Shown here in pieces: positions 54,385 through 64,000 of a stretch of DNA of 64,000 nt. Position numbers and translations under genes: made by a program. Source of the DNA: Neofusicoccum parvum. Lineage: Eukaryota; Ascomycota; Dothideomycetes; Botryosphaeriales; Botryosphaeriaceae. The notes beneath the pieces were generated by a model. It worked only from the letters and a program-made list of their open reading frames with translations, was not told where the DNA came from and made no database searches. The stretch is from positions 992,001 through 1,056,000 of the forward strand of contig CP087219.1 in NCBI GenBank assembly GCA_020912385.1. The letters run 5' to 3'. The stretch's first letter is position 1. Every line of letters begins with the position of its first letter.

Positions 54385-57300
54385 GTCATGGCGCTGCTCG
54401 CTGTTTCGCTCGGTCAACGACCACGTCTTGGCAGAGACATGCGCTGGCTTCCAACAAAACCATCGATGATTCCTGCTGGGGTCTCCCGGTCTAAAAGCAA
54501 AAAAATTTCATTTACGAACACTTCCCGCTCGCGGCATGCGTCGAACCGGAGCAACGCATTGCATCTCTACGCATTTTTAACGGCATAATCTCGACTTCTG
54601 GCATTCATCTCCCGGTTCGACGGAATGGGACGGCGCAAAAATCGAAACAGTCGAAGGCGCTTCGACGTTCTACTTTACTGGACTTTTCCTTTCTTGCACG
54701 CCTCGTGCGTGTGCTGTGTGACCAAAAAGCATTTCTTTTGCGGGGCCTTCGGACTCGATGTCGATGCAGTTTGGGACGGGAGTCACATCATGTTTGCTTG
54801 GGTATGGCCCCGGTGGTTTGCTCTGGGATTAGCAAGGTGTAGGTGTCATGCTATACATCGGGACCGGTGCTTGGGATGCATGGATTCGCAGGTTGGGCCA
54901 GGTCTGGGGAGTTTTTGTTTGTTTGCAGCGCCTGTCGATGTCCTACGCACACTTCTCTCTTCTCCACCTCTTCTCCGGCGCACATGGGCCGGGACGCGCT
55001 ATACACCGCATGGCTGTATGTAGGCGCACAGCAGGCAGACAGCCGCTGAATGGAAATGATCCCAACACAGCCGGCGTTCTATGCATCTCGGGTGACTCTG
55101 GCGGCGCTCTGGCCACGGCAGCGTGACGGTGGCGTGAAGCAGGCAATGTGACGCACGGTGGGTACCTGGCAGGCGTTGCAGCCATGCATCTGACCTCGGC
55201 GCGGTGCCTGAGGCCGGGTCGCTTTCTTCACAGTCTATGACGAGGGCGGAGTCCCCGGCGGGGGAATCGCGCGTGGTGCGATCGCAGGCTAGGGCAGTCC
55301 CGCCCGGAGTCGCGACCGACGGAGCAAGCCACGATCGTGCTCCTCCCCCACGCCGGCACATCACCGTCATCGCGCGTGGTGGTGGTGGGATTCACCTGGC
55401 AGCCGCCTCGCGCACGTCGGCGGCGATCAGCGCAAATCGGCTTGCGCGCGAAGCGAGCAGAAGCAATTGGCCTGAGATAAGCTGGGCGAGAGCGTGTGCA
55501 ACGCCGGCTATCTCGCCAGGCAGGCTCGGGCAGCGGATTGGCAGGCGTCACACAGGCGGGCGGGCACGCGCAGGACAGGCGGCGCGCGGGGGCGATTGGG
55601 CAGGCGTGGCGGAGACGGGCACGACCAAGGCGCGCGCGCGGTGGTGAGCGACTGGGCTGTGACTGGGCTGACTCGCGCGTGTCGGCGGCGGCCGCGTCTC
55701 CACCGTCCACCGCGCGCCCGTCGAGGATCGCGGCCGCGACCCCACAAAAGGGGCGGCCCAAAAGCTGAAGGGACGCGGGCCGGAGCGACGAAGGCCCTGA
55801 CCCTGCCACTGCCGCCGGCCAGCTGCCACCGCGGCGGGCCTGGCAGGCTGGCAGCACCGCTCCCGAGCTCACACCACGCCACCTGTGCGCGTTTCACCTC
55901 CGGCGCGCTGCGCACAGCAAGCACAGCAAGCACAGCAAGCACTCGCTGGCAGCGGCGCACCCGGCCCCGTCGCGGCTCCCGGCGCGGCGGGTGCGGCGAA
56001 CGTCATGCTGCTCGTGGAAGCATGCTGGCCCGCCGGGCTGCCAGCGCACGCTCGCAGAAGCTTCTTCCGTGCTTGCGAGGTGGGCTCCGCGTCCCGTCGG
56101 CAGGGAGCGTCTTGGGAGATCGGCCGCCATCGGCACGCCAAAGCGCTCCCCGATGTCGCTCACCACCAGCCCGTCGCCGGCCTGTGGAGCGCCGCCCGCT
56201 GCTCTGGAACCCTGGAACCTCGTCCCTTGGGCCTGCCGCTCGCCGCGCTCCTCACCGCTTCCCCGACATGAGCCTTACAGCTGCGGGGATTACTTAAGGC
56301 GCAGGGCACGGGAGCACGCGTTGTCCTTGCTGAACAAAACCACCCGCGCCCCACCGCTGCCACTTCACATTTCACAAAACCCTTGTGCAACCGCCCGACG
56401 ACCTGCCCTCAGGCCGCTGCGCTGCGTCGAGGCACACTCCACACACCGCCCTCCGGCCCCGGACCACCGCTGGACACAGCAGCACCTCCAGCGCTCGCCT
56501 CGCCGCGAGATGAAGTCCCTCTGCAACGGCCCGGGCTGGCTGCTTCGCGCCCTGGCGCCGTGTCGTCAACCGCCGTCTCCGTTTGGGCTGGCCGCGACGC
56601 AGACCGGCCTGCACGCACGCCTTGGAGATCGCTCGCCAGCGCCCTCACCGGTCCCTGGAAGATCCCCCTGAGATGAAGGCGCCCTCTCTCCACAATCCCA
56701 CTCCGCGGTGCCTGAATCAGAGCCTCGCGGGACAGCTGCTCGTTTGCCGCCAGCCCGCTTCCCCGAGCACAGGCGATGGGTACACGTACAGCCTCTCGCC
56801 GGTGGTGTTGGCGCGACCGGTCAAGACGCCCTGGCCACCCACGGGGGAAAAAAGTTGTACAACCTCACCCGTGCCGCTCTACACACACACATACAGACGC
56901 GTATGCTGCATTCCACGGGCCTGCCCGAGACCGTGCGGCCGGAAACCTGTCGATGTGGTCTGGACGATCCTGCTTTCTAGAAATCTCGGGACGCCTCGGA
57001 AAACCTGCTTGCCCAGCTGGCCGAGTGACAACGCACTGCCCAGGTCTAGCCCTCGACCTTCTCCATCTTTTTTTTTTCTCTCTCGGGCTTCGAATTTTTC
57101 GTTGTGCATTGACTTGGAGCTCCCTCCGCCATCCGCTGTCTGTATATCGTCATCTCTCCACAAACACGTCAGTGAGAGCGTTCGCGTGCTTTCCGGCGCA
57201 TCTCGCACAAGGCAGTATAACGTAATTGCAACCACCACAGGCGCGCGGCTACCTACTTTGCAGCCCCGAGTCCATGTACGACCAGCCCGATGTTGGACAG

Positions 57301-59749
57301 ATCGATCGACCGAGCCTGGCCCATGGCCGGCCACGATATCTTGCCGAGATCTGGCGGCCCTGCATTCAGCCTTGCCTGCGCCTCCGGACGAAGCTTGGTG
57401 GATCGTCTCCTGCGCTGCACCGTTCCTCGACAGGGTGCGTCCGGCCTCTTTGCACCTTGCTATCTGTCTCTCACACACCGCAACCTGCTCCCATCTGCGC
57501 CCAATCTCTAGTCGGCTCACAACCCATAGCAACGGCAGTATGTTATTCGCGCAGGGGGGCAATGAAGCGGGTGGATGGGCTTTGTCAAGGCTGCTGGATC
57601 CTTGCATGCAGATTAAAGGTTTACGCCCCCGTCAGTCGTGAAAGTGTTGCAATGTTGTGCTTTGCGAGTCGGTATTGATGGTCCTGCGCGCATCCACATG
57701 CGAAAGTTCGCAGAGCCCATGGATCCCTCGGACGTGATCGGCTATCCATCTCTGCGTAATAATTCTTCGGACGTTCATTCAACTACGCCGCACACACCTG
57801 GATGCATTGCTGGCCAATTCCAAGGCATATCTGCTTGGGTTCCACTGATCTGCCATTAGCGTAGACCATGGCGATAACAAGAAACGCTAACCCAAAAAGC
57901 AGGCGCTGTGCCTCAGAGTGGCACATGTAGTTGCCTTTCAAGTTGCCCCGTTCCTCGCCACTCTAATCTCAGCTTCTGCCTGACATGCCAAATGAAGCTC
58001 ACTTTCACAGATCCTGGACATACGCCCGAGACAGTGGAGCAGAATCCTCGGGCAACGCCACGGCCTTCCTCTGGCCGTCAGCGTTGTCTTATCTTTCACC
58101 CGCTCGAGGCGGATACAATTGTGATCACCGAGGCAGCCGACATTTGCAAGCGAAGCGCGCTTGGCTGGGAAATGAACACAGTCACAAGGTCTGGGGTGCC
58201 TATGAAGGCGTGTTCTATAGCTGAAGCGTCATACTAGGCCCTCGGGTTGCTGCTGTTTGCAGGAGCAGCTACCGATATCGGGGTACTCGTGAAAGAGCAA
58301 CATTCGGCGAGTTCCTCGGCGGCTGAGCTCGACGGGAAGAACAGTCACTTCCACACCCTTGGTTCTGGACCGCTTCTATTCAATATCGTTGAGGCATTGC
58401 TACCGAGCCTGCAGGTGTGTTCCAAGATCAGTGCATGAACTGGCACCGTCGACTACGTCACAGGAGCCCGGCGCATTGGAGAGTGTATCTTGATCCCTAG
58501 TAGAAGGACGAATACGGCTTCGAGAATGTCGCCGCCGGGCCATAATTACACTTTCCACCCTCTTCAGTCCTTGAATTCTGTCGCAGCCATCAAGTATAAT
58601 ATATTGCGAACCACTTCTCCGGGTCTTCCTCAGTTCCAAGAGGACTGAAACGATGGTATGTTGGGACAAGGGACTGTACAAGGAATTTTCCAAGAAGCAT
58701 CCCAATCTTATGCACACCCCGCATTTCTTTTTTAAGGTTTCCTTGCCCTCCCATCTGCCCGATCGAATAGACCCTTTCCGCCTGTCGTAAGCTGCCGCGA
58801 TCTAGATTCCCGGAAGACGCCTATGACTCTTCGAGTCACAACTGGAAGCGCCTGTCGGCATCAACGCTACCCGAGATACACAGGCTAGAAATGTGCATAG
58901 AAGGTATAGCGGGCTCTAGGAACCTTAGTGGCTGGTTTAAAGCGTATCTCTCGTGCATTCTTGTCTTAAAGGAGCTCCGTGGCGTCGACCACGCATTCCG
59001 GAATGTCCTAATCCCTGATCTACGAGGGTGCAAAGCCAGCGTCCGTATTTTTGCAATTTTTCGACTAATAATTTAGGCGCTGCCACTACTTCTAGAGAGG
59101 GAGGAGGGTGGCGAGTGTAGGATATAACCTCTTACCTCTGTTTGGCATTGGTCCGGTAGTCGCATAATTCGATCTTGGTGCGGAGTTGTTAGGTCTAGAG
59201 TAGTGGGCAACGAAAGCCAATGTAGATCAAGTCTTAGGTTTCTTATGAGTTGTGTTGTCTCTATAGGAAATTATAAGATAGAAGACCAACTTCCACGTAT
59301 AGATCGTAAGTTTCTACAACCACTAAGCCTACCGCCGCTAAGATGATCATAGCTTCGCCCGTGTTCCTAAATTCTAGATCGGGACAAGGGGATACAGTGT
59401 CTTTTCTTTAAAAAAAAAAAACGGAAAGGGAGCAACAGGTACCTTGTGATGAGAGGGAATGGTTGGAATGGAATTATGTCTGGAAGAGAGATGATATTGC
59501 AATGCCCTACAACCAAGACGGAGTTAGGGTGAATTTGGACGACATTTTGCAACTATTGCGAAAACTCCCCGACAGTCGTTTTTTTCGGCACTGGGCTTAA
59601 GATGCTGGCCAAGTATTTGACGCTGTCTGGGGATATATTTAATGCGCTACTGTGTCGTTTAGTACGACGCTTTGCAACATGTTATTCATTTTATGATTCT
59701 ATCGACCCAGCTAGTAACCGAACCGTGATACGTGACAGCTGGAAAACGC
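54385..59749. other. 5.3-kb stretch without a recognisable gene, between ecl1 and ski8
   Basis: 54385-56700 is GC-rich with open but unconvincing frames. 55917-55943 contains three near-perfect copies of CACAGCAAG. 57050-57240 has C/T-rich blocks including a T run near 57070. From about 58400 the GC content drops toward 59750 and an A run (59410-59421) occurs. No domain, tRNA, rRNA or transposon similarity was found by eye. Confidence 0.4.
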
Positions 59750-61038
59750 TTAGCTGCCACTGGCCTCCCTGTAGAAGGAGATGCTCTTGCCCGCCCCAGC
59801 CACAGCGAACATCTCAGCGCGGTGAGTCTTGGGTAGCCATTTGACGGCCCATAGGGTCTTATCGGATTCGGAATGCGTCGCAACGCACGCCTTGGTCTCC
59901 ACAGACCAGACCTTGGCCTTACCGTCGAAGGAACTGCGTTCAAGAAAGACAGGTAGTCAGCACGACAGGACTCCTTGAGGTGGAAGGAGAGAGCGCCACA
60001 CACCCAGTCAGCAGATACTCGCCGGTATCGTTCCAGTCAAGGCTCATGATCCAGGCAGCATGGCCAGGGAGGTTGGCAACCTGCTCGCCAGACGCGACAT
60101 CGTACAAGGCGATTGTCCGAGCGTCTCCGGCAGCAGCCAATAGCCTGCAACCGGGAGAGAAAGCAAGAGCACGGATGGGCTTGATCAGACCTGCCCAGAG
60201 TTTAGCTGGCATGCCTTTGGGAGCACACAGGGCACGGGAGGCGTACCGGGTAGCGAGTGGAGCATGCGTCCGGTCTCGTTATTGAAGACGTATATACTTC
60301 CGTTCTCGTGGCCGGAGGCGGTAAAGCGGCCATCGACGCTCTGCGAGTGGCGTTGAGTATGTTTGCGCTGGAGAGGACGTCTGCGAGGCTTACAAGGTGG
60401 ATACACATGCCGAAGCTGCCCTTTGTCTCGAACTCCCTGATCTTATCCTTGGACGACGTCTCCCACACGTTGACGCGCCCGTCGTGTGTTGTGCTTGCCA
60501 GGTACCTGCCGTCTTCGCTCAGGGCAATGGCCCATACTTCGCCGGCATTGCCGCCTTCTGTTGGCAGGGACCGTGTCAGCCCACGCACGGCAGGCGGGAA
60601 TAGGGACGGGCGAGAGAAACAAACCCACAAGGGAGGCCTCCTCCTTCCAGGACCCATCCTCGGCCAGGGCCCAGAGCTTCACGTCGCCCCCGAAGCCGGC
60701 GCTCGCAGCCCTCTGGCCATCTGCAGAGGTGACAATGTGGTGGCAGCCGAGCTTGTGGGCGCCGTGCAGGGTCTGAGTGAGCGGAAAGTCGGGCTCGGTG
60801 GTGGAGTGCACGCGGATGCTGGAGGAGCCAGAGGCTGAGAGCAGAGCGGTCTTGGTGGGCGCAATGGCGAAGATGTCGGTGGGGTGGGCTGCGAAGCGTC
60901 AGCGCTGGCGGGGGACGGGGCTGCGCACACGAGAGGCGGTACCGTTGTCGAGCGCGTGGAGGGTGAGGTATTGTTTCGACTGCAGCAGACGTCAGCCAGG
61001 CCGGGGGAGCGCAGCAGCGGGAGCAGCAGACGCACCAT
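59750..61038 (-). CDS. ski8: Ski8/Rec14: WD40 subunit of the Ski complex
   Basis: WD40 protein of the Ski complex, which feeds RNA to the cytoplasmic exosome; its orthologues also act in meiotic break formation. ATG 61038-61036; exons 61038-61036, 60979-60943, 60888-60625, 60557-60394, 60340-60247, 60190-60004 and 59933-59750; six introns of 53-70 bp; 310 residues, every phase checked. The first coding exon is just the ATG, directly followed by GTGCGT; splicing yields M-SKQYLTLHALDNAHPTDIFA, the family start (quoted only in part as SKQYLTLHALDN). WD blades include SIRVHSTT, VKLWALAEDG, VNVWETSS, IYVFNNETG, IALYDVASGEQV and a final KVWSVET. The C-terminus SISFYREASGS contains the YREA-type end seen in Ski8. 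Assigned from blades and ends. Confidence 0.9.
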
Positions 61039-61375
61039 GGCCGCGAGCTTGCGTGCCGGGTGGAGGAGACGGCGGCGGCGGGGAGGATCGCGTCAGGCCG
61101 GGCGGAAGACGCGTTTTGGACTTGACGATGTCATAGCGGGGAGCACGAAACGTGACACGCATGGCCTCGCGCACCCGGGCCACGGCGCCGACGGCCTGGA
61201 GACGCCCAATTGATCATCATGGGTCTCGACAGCGGTAATTGTACATGCTTTTGATGCGCGCCGGCACACACTGCCAGGAAATAAACTGAATACACTCCGT
61301 GCGCGCGCGATGCCCCAAACACCAGCCCAATGCCGTCCGCGCCGTTGATGCCGTCCCACGCCCTCCCGACCAAGC

Positions 61376-61829
61376 CTATTCCTTCGAGGCAAGATCCGCG
61401 TTGCCCTTCAGCCAGTGCTGGATTGCTGCCGCCGCTGTCAGCCTATCGAGTCGTGGCTGCCGGGGCAGCAGACATACATTGCATGCAGTAGGGGCACAGG
61501 ATGTGCGCGCGCTTGGGCTTGCCGCAGCCGGGGCACTTGACAACCTCGGTGACATCCTTCAAGGCCTTGCCGGCCATCTGCCTGTGGCGCTTCTTCATGT
61601 GCGACGTCTTCTTCTTGGGCACGGCGCGCAGTATCGACTCCCAGACGCCCGCCAGCAGGCCCGAGACGGCGGCGGCGGCGGCGACGGCCGGGGCAGGAAT
61701 GCGCAGCGGCAGCGGCAGCAGCGGGCGCTGCTGGAGGCGGCGGAGCAGCGGCAGCGGGCCCGTCGGGGCGCGGGCGGCGGCGACGAGGGCGGCCAGCGGG
61801 GGCGCGTGGGGCGAGCGGAGGGCGGCCAT
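61376..61829 (-). CDS. mrpl32: Mitochondrial large-subunit ribosomal protein bL32m
   Basis: Component of the mitoribosome large subunit. ATG 61829; exon 1 61829-61478, intron 61426-61477 (52 bp), exon 2 61425-61376 with TAG at 61376-61378; 133 residues. A long Ala/Leu/Pro/Arg presequence (about 69 residues) precedes the mature start AVPKKKTSHMKKRHRQMAG, the hallmark of L32, where m-AAA protease processing is known in yeast. A zinc ribbon follows: CPGCGKPKRAHILCPYC. Without the intron the frame would end 5 residues earlier in an unrelated tail; splicing gives CMQSIQHWLKGNADLASKE, as in other fungal bL32m proteins. Divergent from the septin gene with 339 bp between starts; tandem with ski8. Confidence 0.92.
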
Positions 61830-62168
61830 GGCTGCGCGCGGGAGCGGGAGCGAGAGCTTGAGCGAGAGCTGCGCGCGGCGGGCTGGGTGGGCGAGGTGGG
61901 CGCGATGGAGCTGCTGGCGGTGCGCAGATTGTAGAATGAATGATGGACGGCGGCCCGTGCGCGGCATCCCTGCGCGGCCGTCGCCCGACCTCTCTGCCCC
62001 TTTCCCTCTCGCGCCTGCACACGCAGCGACCCTTCAGGCGCCTCCATACTCCACGGTCCCTCAGTCTTCACTTCTCCTCCACCGCAGCCCGCCCCGTCGT
62101 CGCTCGTTAGCCTCTCCCGCCCCTCGCAACCCACCCCCCTCCAAGCCCTCGCCGAGGCTCCTGCAAAA
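61830..62168. promoter_or_regulatory. Bidirectional upstream region of bL32m and septin
   Basis: 339 bp between divergent starts, GC-rich with C/T-rich patches near 62040-62160 (TCTCCTCC and CCTCTCCC types) just before the septin ATG. No TATA box recognised. Confidence 0.5.
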
Positions 62169-63389
62169 ATGGCCGCGTCTCCCCAGACCCAGCAAGCTCC
62201 CTCGATTTTCCCCAAGAGCCATGTCGGCTTCGACAGCATCACCCAGCAGATTGAGAAGAAGCTGTTGAAGCGCGGCTTCCAGTTCAACGTCATCTGCGTT
62301 GGTACGTGAAGCCGCCCCCGCCCCCCAGCGTCGCGCCACGCGTTCCCCACTCGTCGCTGACCCAATGCTCCGCAGGCCAGACGGGCTTGGGCAAGTCGAC
62401 CCTGATCAACACCATCTTCGCCTCGCACCTCATCGACAGCAAGGGCCGCCTGGCCCCCGAGGAGCCCGTCCGCAGCACCACCGAGATCCAGGCTGTGTCG
62501 CACGTCATTGAGGAGAACGGCGTGCGCCTGCGTCTCAACATCGTCGACACCCCCGGCTACGGCGACCTGATCAACAATGACCGCTGCTGGGACCCCATCG
62601 TCAAGTACATCAAGGATCAGCACTCGGCCTACCTGCGCAAGGAGTTGACCGCCCAGCGCGAGCGCTACCTCCAGGACACGCGCATCCACTGCTGCTTGTT
62701 CTTCATCCAGCCCTCCGGCCACGCCCTCAAGCCCATTGACATCGTCGTGCTCAAGAAGCTGAGCGAGTTCGTGAACGTCGTGCCTGTCATTGCCAAGAGC
62801 GACTCCCTGACCCTCGAGGAGCGCGCCGAGTTCAAGGCCAGGATCAAGGAGGAGTTTGCCTTCCACAACTTGAAGATGTACCCCTACGACAACGATGAGG
62901 ACGACTCAGAGGAGGTTGCCCTGAAGAACACCATCAAGGTCAGTGGGGAGACGTTGGCGTGCGACTGCGTGCCGAGGCAGGAACTAACGTCCACTGCAGG
63001 ACCAAATCCCCTTTGCCGTCGTTGGTTCGGAGAAGACCATCGTCGTTGGCGGCCAGCAGGTCCGCGGCCGCCAGAACCGATGGGGTGTCATCAACGGTTA
63101 GTAAAGCCCTGTGGAATCCGCCGAGGCCCTGTGCTAACTTGGCCTTGCAGTCGAGGACGAGAGTCACTGCGAATTTGTTGCCCTCCGCGACTTCCTTACC
63201 CGCACCCACCTGCAGGATCTGATCGAGACGACGTCGCAGATCCACTACGAGTCTTTCCGCGCGAAGCAGCTGCTTGCGCTCAAGGAGTCCAGCGCCGTGG
63301 GCCACGGCGGCGGCTCGCGGCCCATCTCCCCTGCTGCGGACAGGGAGCTGAGCAGGAATTCGCAGAGGATGACCATGAACGGCTACTAA
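62169..63389 (+). CDS. cdc10: Septin of the Cdc10/AspD type
   Basis: GTP-binding septin that forms filaments at septation and branching sites. Exons 62169-62301, 62376-62938, 63000-63096 and 63151-63389; introns 74, 61 and 54 bp; 343 residues. Motifs: polybasic KKLLKRGFQF before the G domain, P-loop GQTGLGKST (residues 45-53), switch II DTPGYGD, AKSD (G4), WDPIVKYIKDQHSAYLRKEL and the septin-unique element LRDFLTRTHLQDLIETT. The N-terminus is short and the C-terminus lacks a coiled coil, ending in a disordered Ser/Gly/Arg tail; this combination and SHVGFDSITQQIEKKLLKR point to Cdc10 rather than Cdc3, Cdc11 or Cdc12. Reading frame is kept through all junctions, with intron 1 splitting the first P-loop Gly codon. 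Confidence 0.95.
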
Positions 63390-63939
63390 GTGGACTCAGC
63401 TCGAGCTGTTCTGTGTGGCTGGGCAACGGGGAAGGCCCTCCGGCCCTGGGGACGGGCGGAGGAGTCGGGTGGCAGCAGGTCGACTCTCCGGGGGTGGTCA
63501 AGGGAGCTTAGACGAGCATGATTGATACCAATGCGGGCCAGCCGGGCCGCTTACTTTGACACAATTTTCCACTTTTAGCATTGGAGTAGGTGGGTGGGAG
63601 GAGGGGATGCCAGATTTTCACTCTTCCTCCGTTCTTGGGCAAACCTGTGTCCCGACTTTCTCTTCGAATTTTCTATCTCAGCATGCCTTATTTTGCTCCT
63701 TCTACCCTTTTAGTAGCAGCTCTTTTCCCAAGTGGGGATCTTCTTGTAGTCAAAAGCAGCTAAGCGTTTCCTTTCCAGCTGCGGGTATGTAATAATCGTC
63801 TTTAATCGCTGAAGTGGGCCGCGGAAAGAAGGGTTCCCTGTGTGATTAGCTGGGCCTCGCGAGACTACGTACGCCAGATGCCAGCATATGTCTAAAACCT
63901 CGAATCTCCAGCCTCTGCCGGTGCCTGTACTCGCAACTT
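63390..63939. other. Intergenic region after the septin gene
   Basis: 550 bp between convergent genes, holding the 3' UTRs of the septin gene and of the gene at the right edge. Pyrimidine-rich 63600-63720. No gene seen. Confidence 0.4.
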
Positions 63940-64000
63940 CTAGGATCCGACGACGAAATCCTTGACTTCCTTGTAAGCCTTGTCCAGGTCGTCGTTCACG
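63940..64000 (-). CDS. C-terminal end of an unidentified gene (runs off the right edge)
   Basis: Minus-strand frame entering from the right edge and ending at TAG 63940-63942 with NDDLDKAYKEVKDFVVGS. The amphipathic, charged composition and GC-rich codon use differ from the flanking intergenic DNA, so it looks like the last exon of a real gene. Only 19 residues are visible; the family cannot be told. Confidence 0.5.
   Translation of the reverse strand, partial: VNDDLDKAYKEVKDFVVGS

Noticed and set aside
63940..64000. Naming the partial gene at the right edge
   Set aside because: Nineteen residues without a signature; any family name would be a guess.

Overview
The window reads as nuclear DNA of a filamentous ascomycete (Pezizomycotina; Dothideomycetes is a guess). 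Genes are GC-rich and carry short introns (mostly 49-81 bp) with GTRNGT-type donors and CTGAC-like branch sites. They include Ccz1, Lst8, Ski8, a Cdc10-type septin, an Ecl1-family protein and mitochondrial Fmt1, lipoate ligase and bL32m. These sit beside a large AT-rich block in which C-to-T and G-to-A changes at CpA/TpG turn CAG/CAA/TGG codons into stops. That is the footprint of repeat-induced point mutation (RIP), a process limited to fungi.

Layout. 1-1190: 5' part of a myo-inositol-type MFS transporter (minus). About 1560-34015: a transposon island with no host gene. Inside it are two copies of an unclassified repeat 'R' in opposite orientation near the two edges; at least seven copies of one Tad1/I-like LINE family, from fresh to heavily RIP-mutated; a chromodomain Ty3/Gypsy element (Gypsy-1) with an extra antisense spliced ORF; a second Gypsy family (Gypsy-2) as an inverted pair around one LTR, one copy split by a near-complete LINE; and a 480-bp LTR miniature (TRIM) inserted in an old LINE. 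Five insertions can be dated relative to their hosts, four by matching target-site duplications.

34484-64000: gene-bearing part. In order: lst8 (-), an unknown Q/P-rich protein (+), fmt1 (-), ccz1 (+), an Aim34-like SAP protein (-), a GPI-type aspartic protease (+), lipoate-protein ligase (+), a 5-kb non-coding stretch, an ecl1-like gene (+), another 5.3-kb non-coding stretch, ski8 (-), mitochondrial bL32m (-), a Cdc10 septin (+), and the 3' end of an unidentified gene (-). Divergent pairs (lst8/unknown, fmt1/ccz1, aim34/protease, bL32m/septin) share upstream regions.

The host genes are housekeeping: TOR signalling (Lst8), Rab7 activation (Ccz1), mitochondrial translation and lipoylation (Fmt1, bL32m, lipoate ligase), RNA decay (Ski8), cytokinesis (septin) and longevity/stress (Ecl1). 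No secondary-metabolite cluster, CRISPR, rRNA or tRNA gene was recognised. Exon boundaries were read by eye from splice signals and frame continuity. All products are inferred from remembered family features, without any database search.
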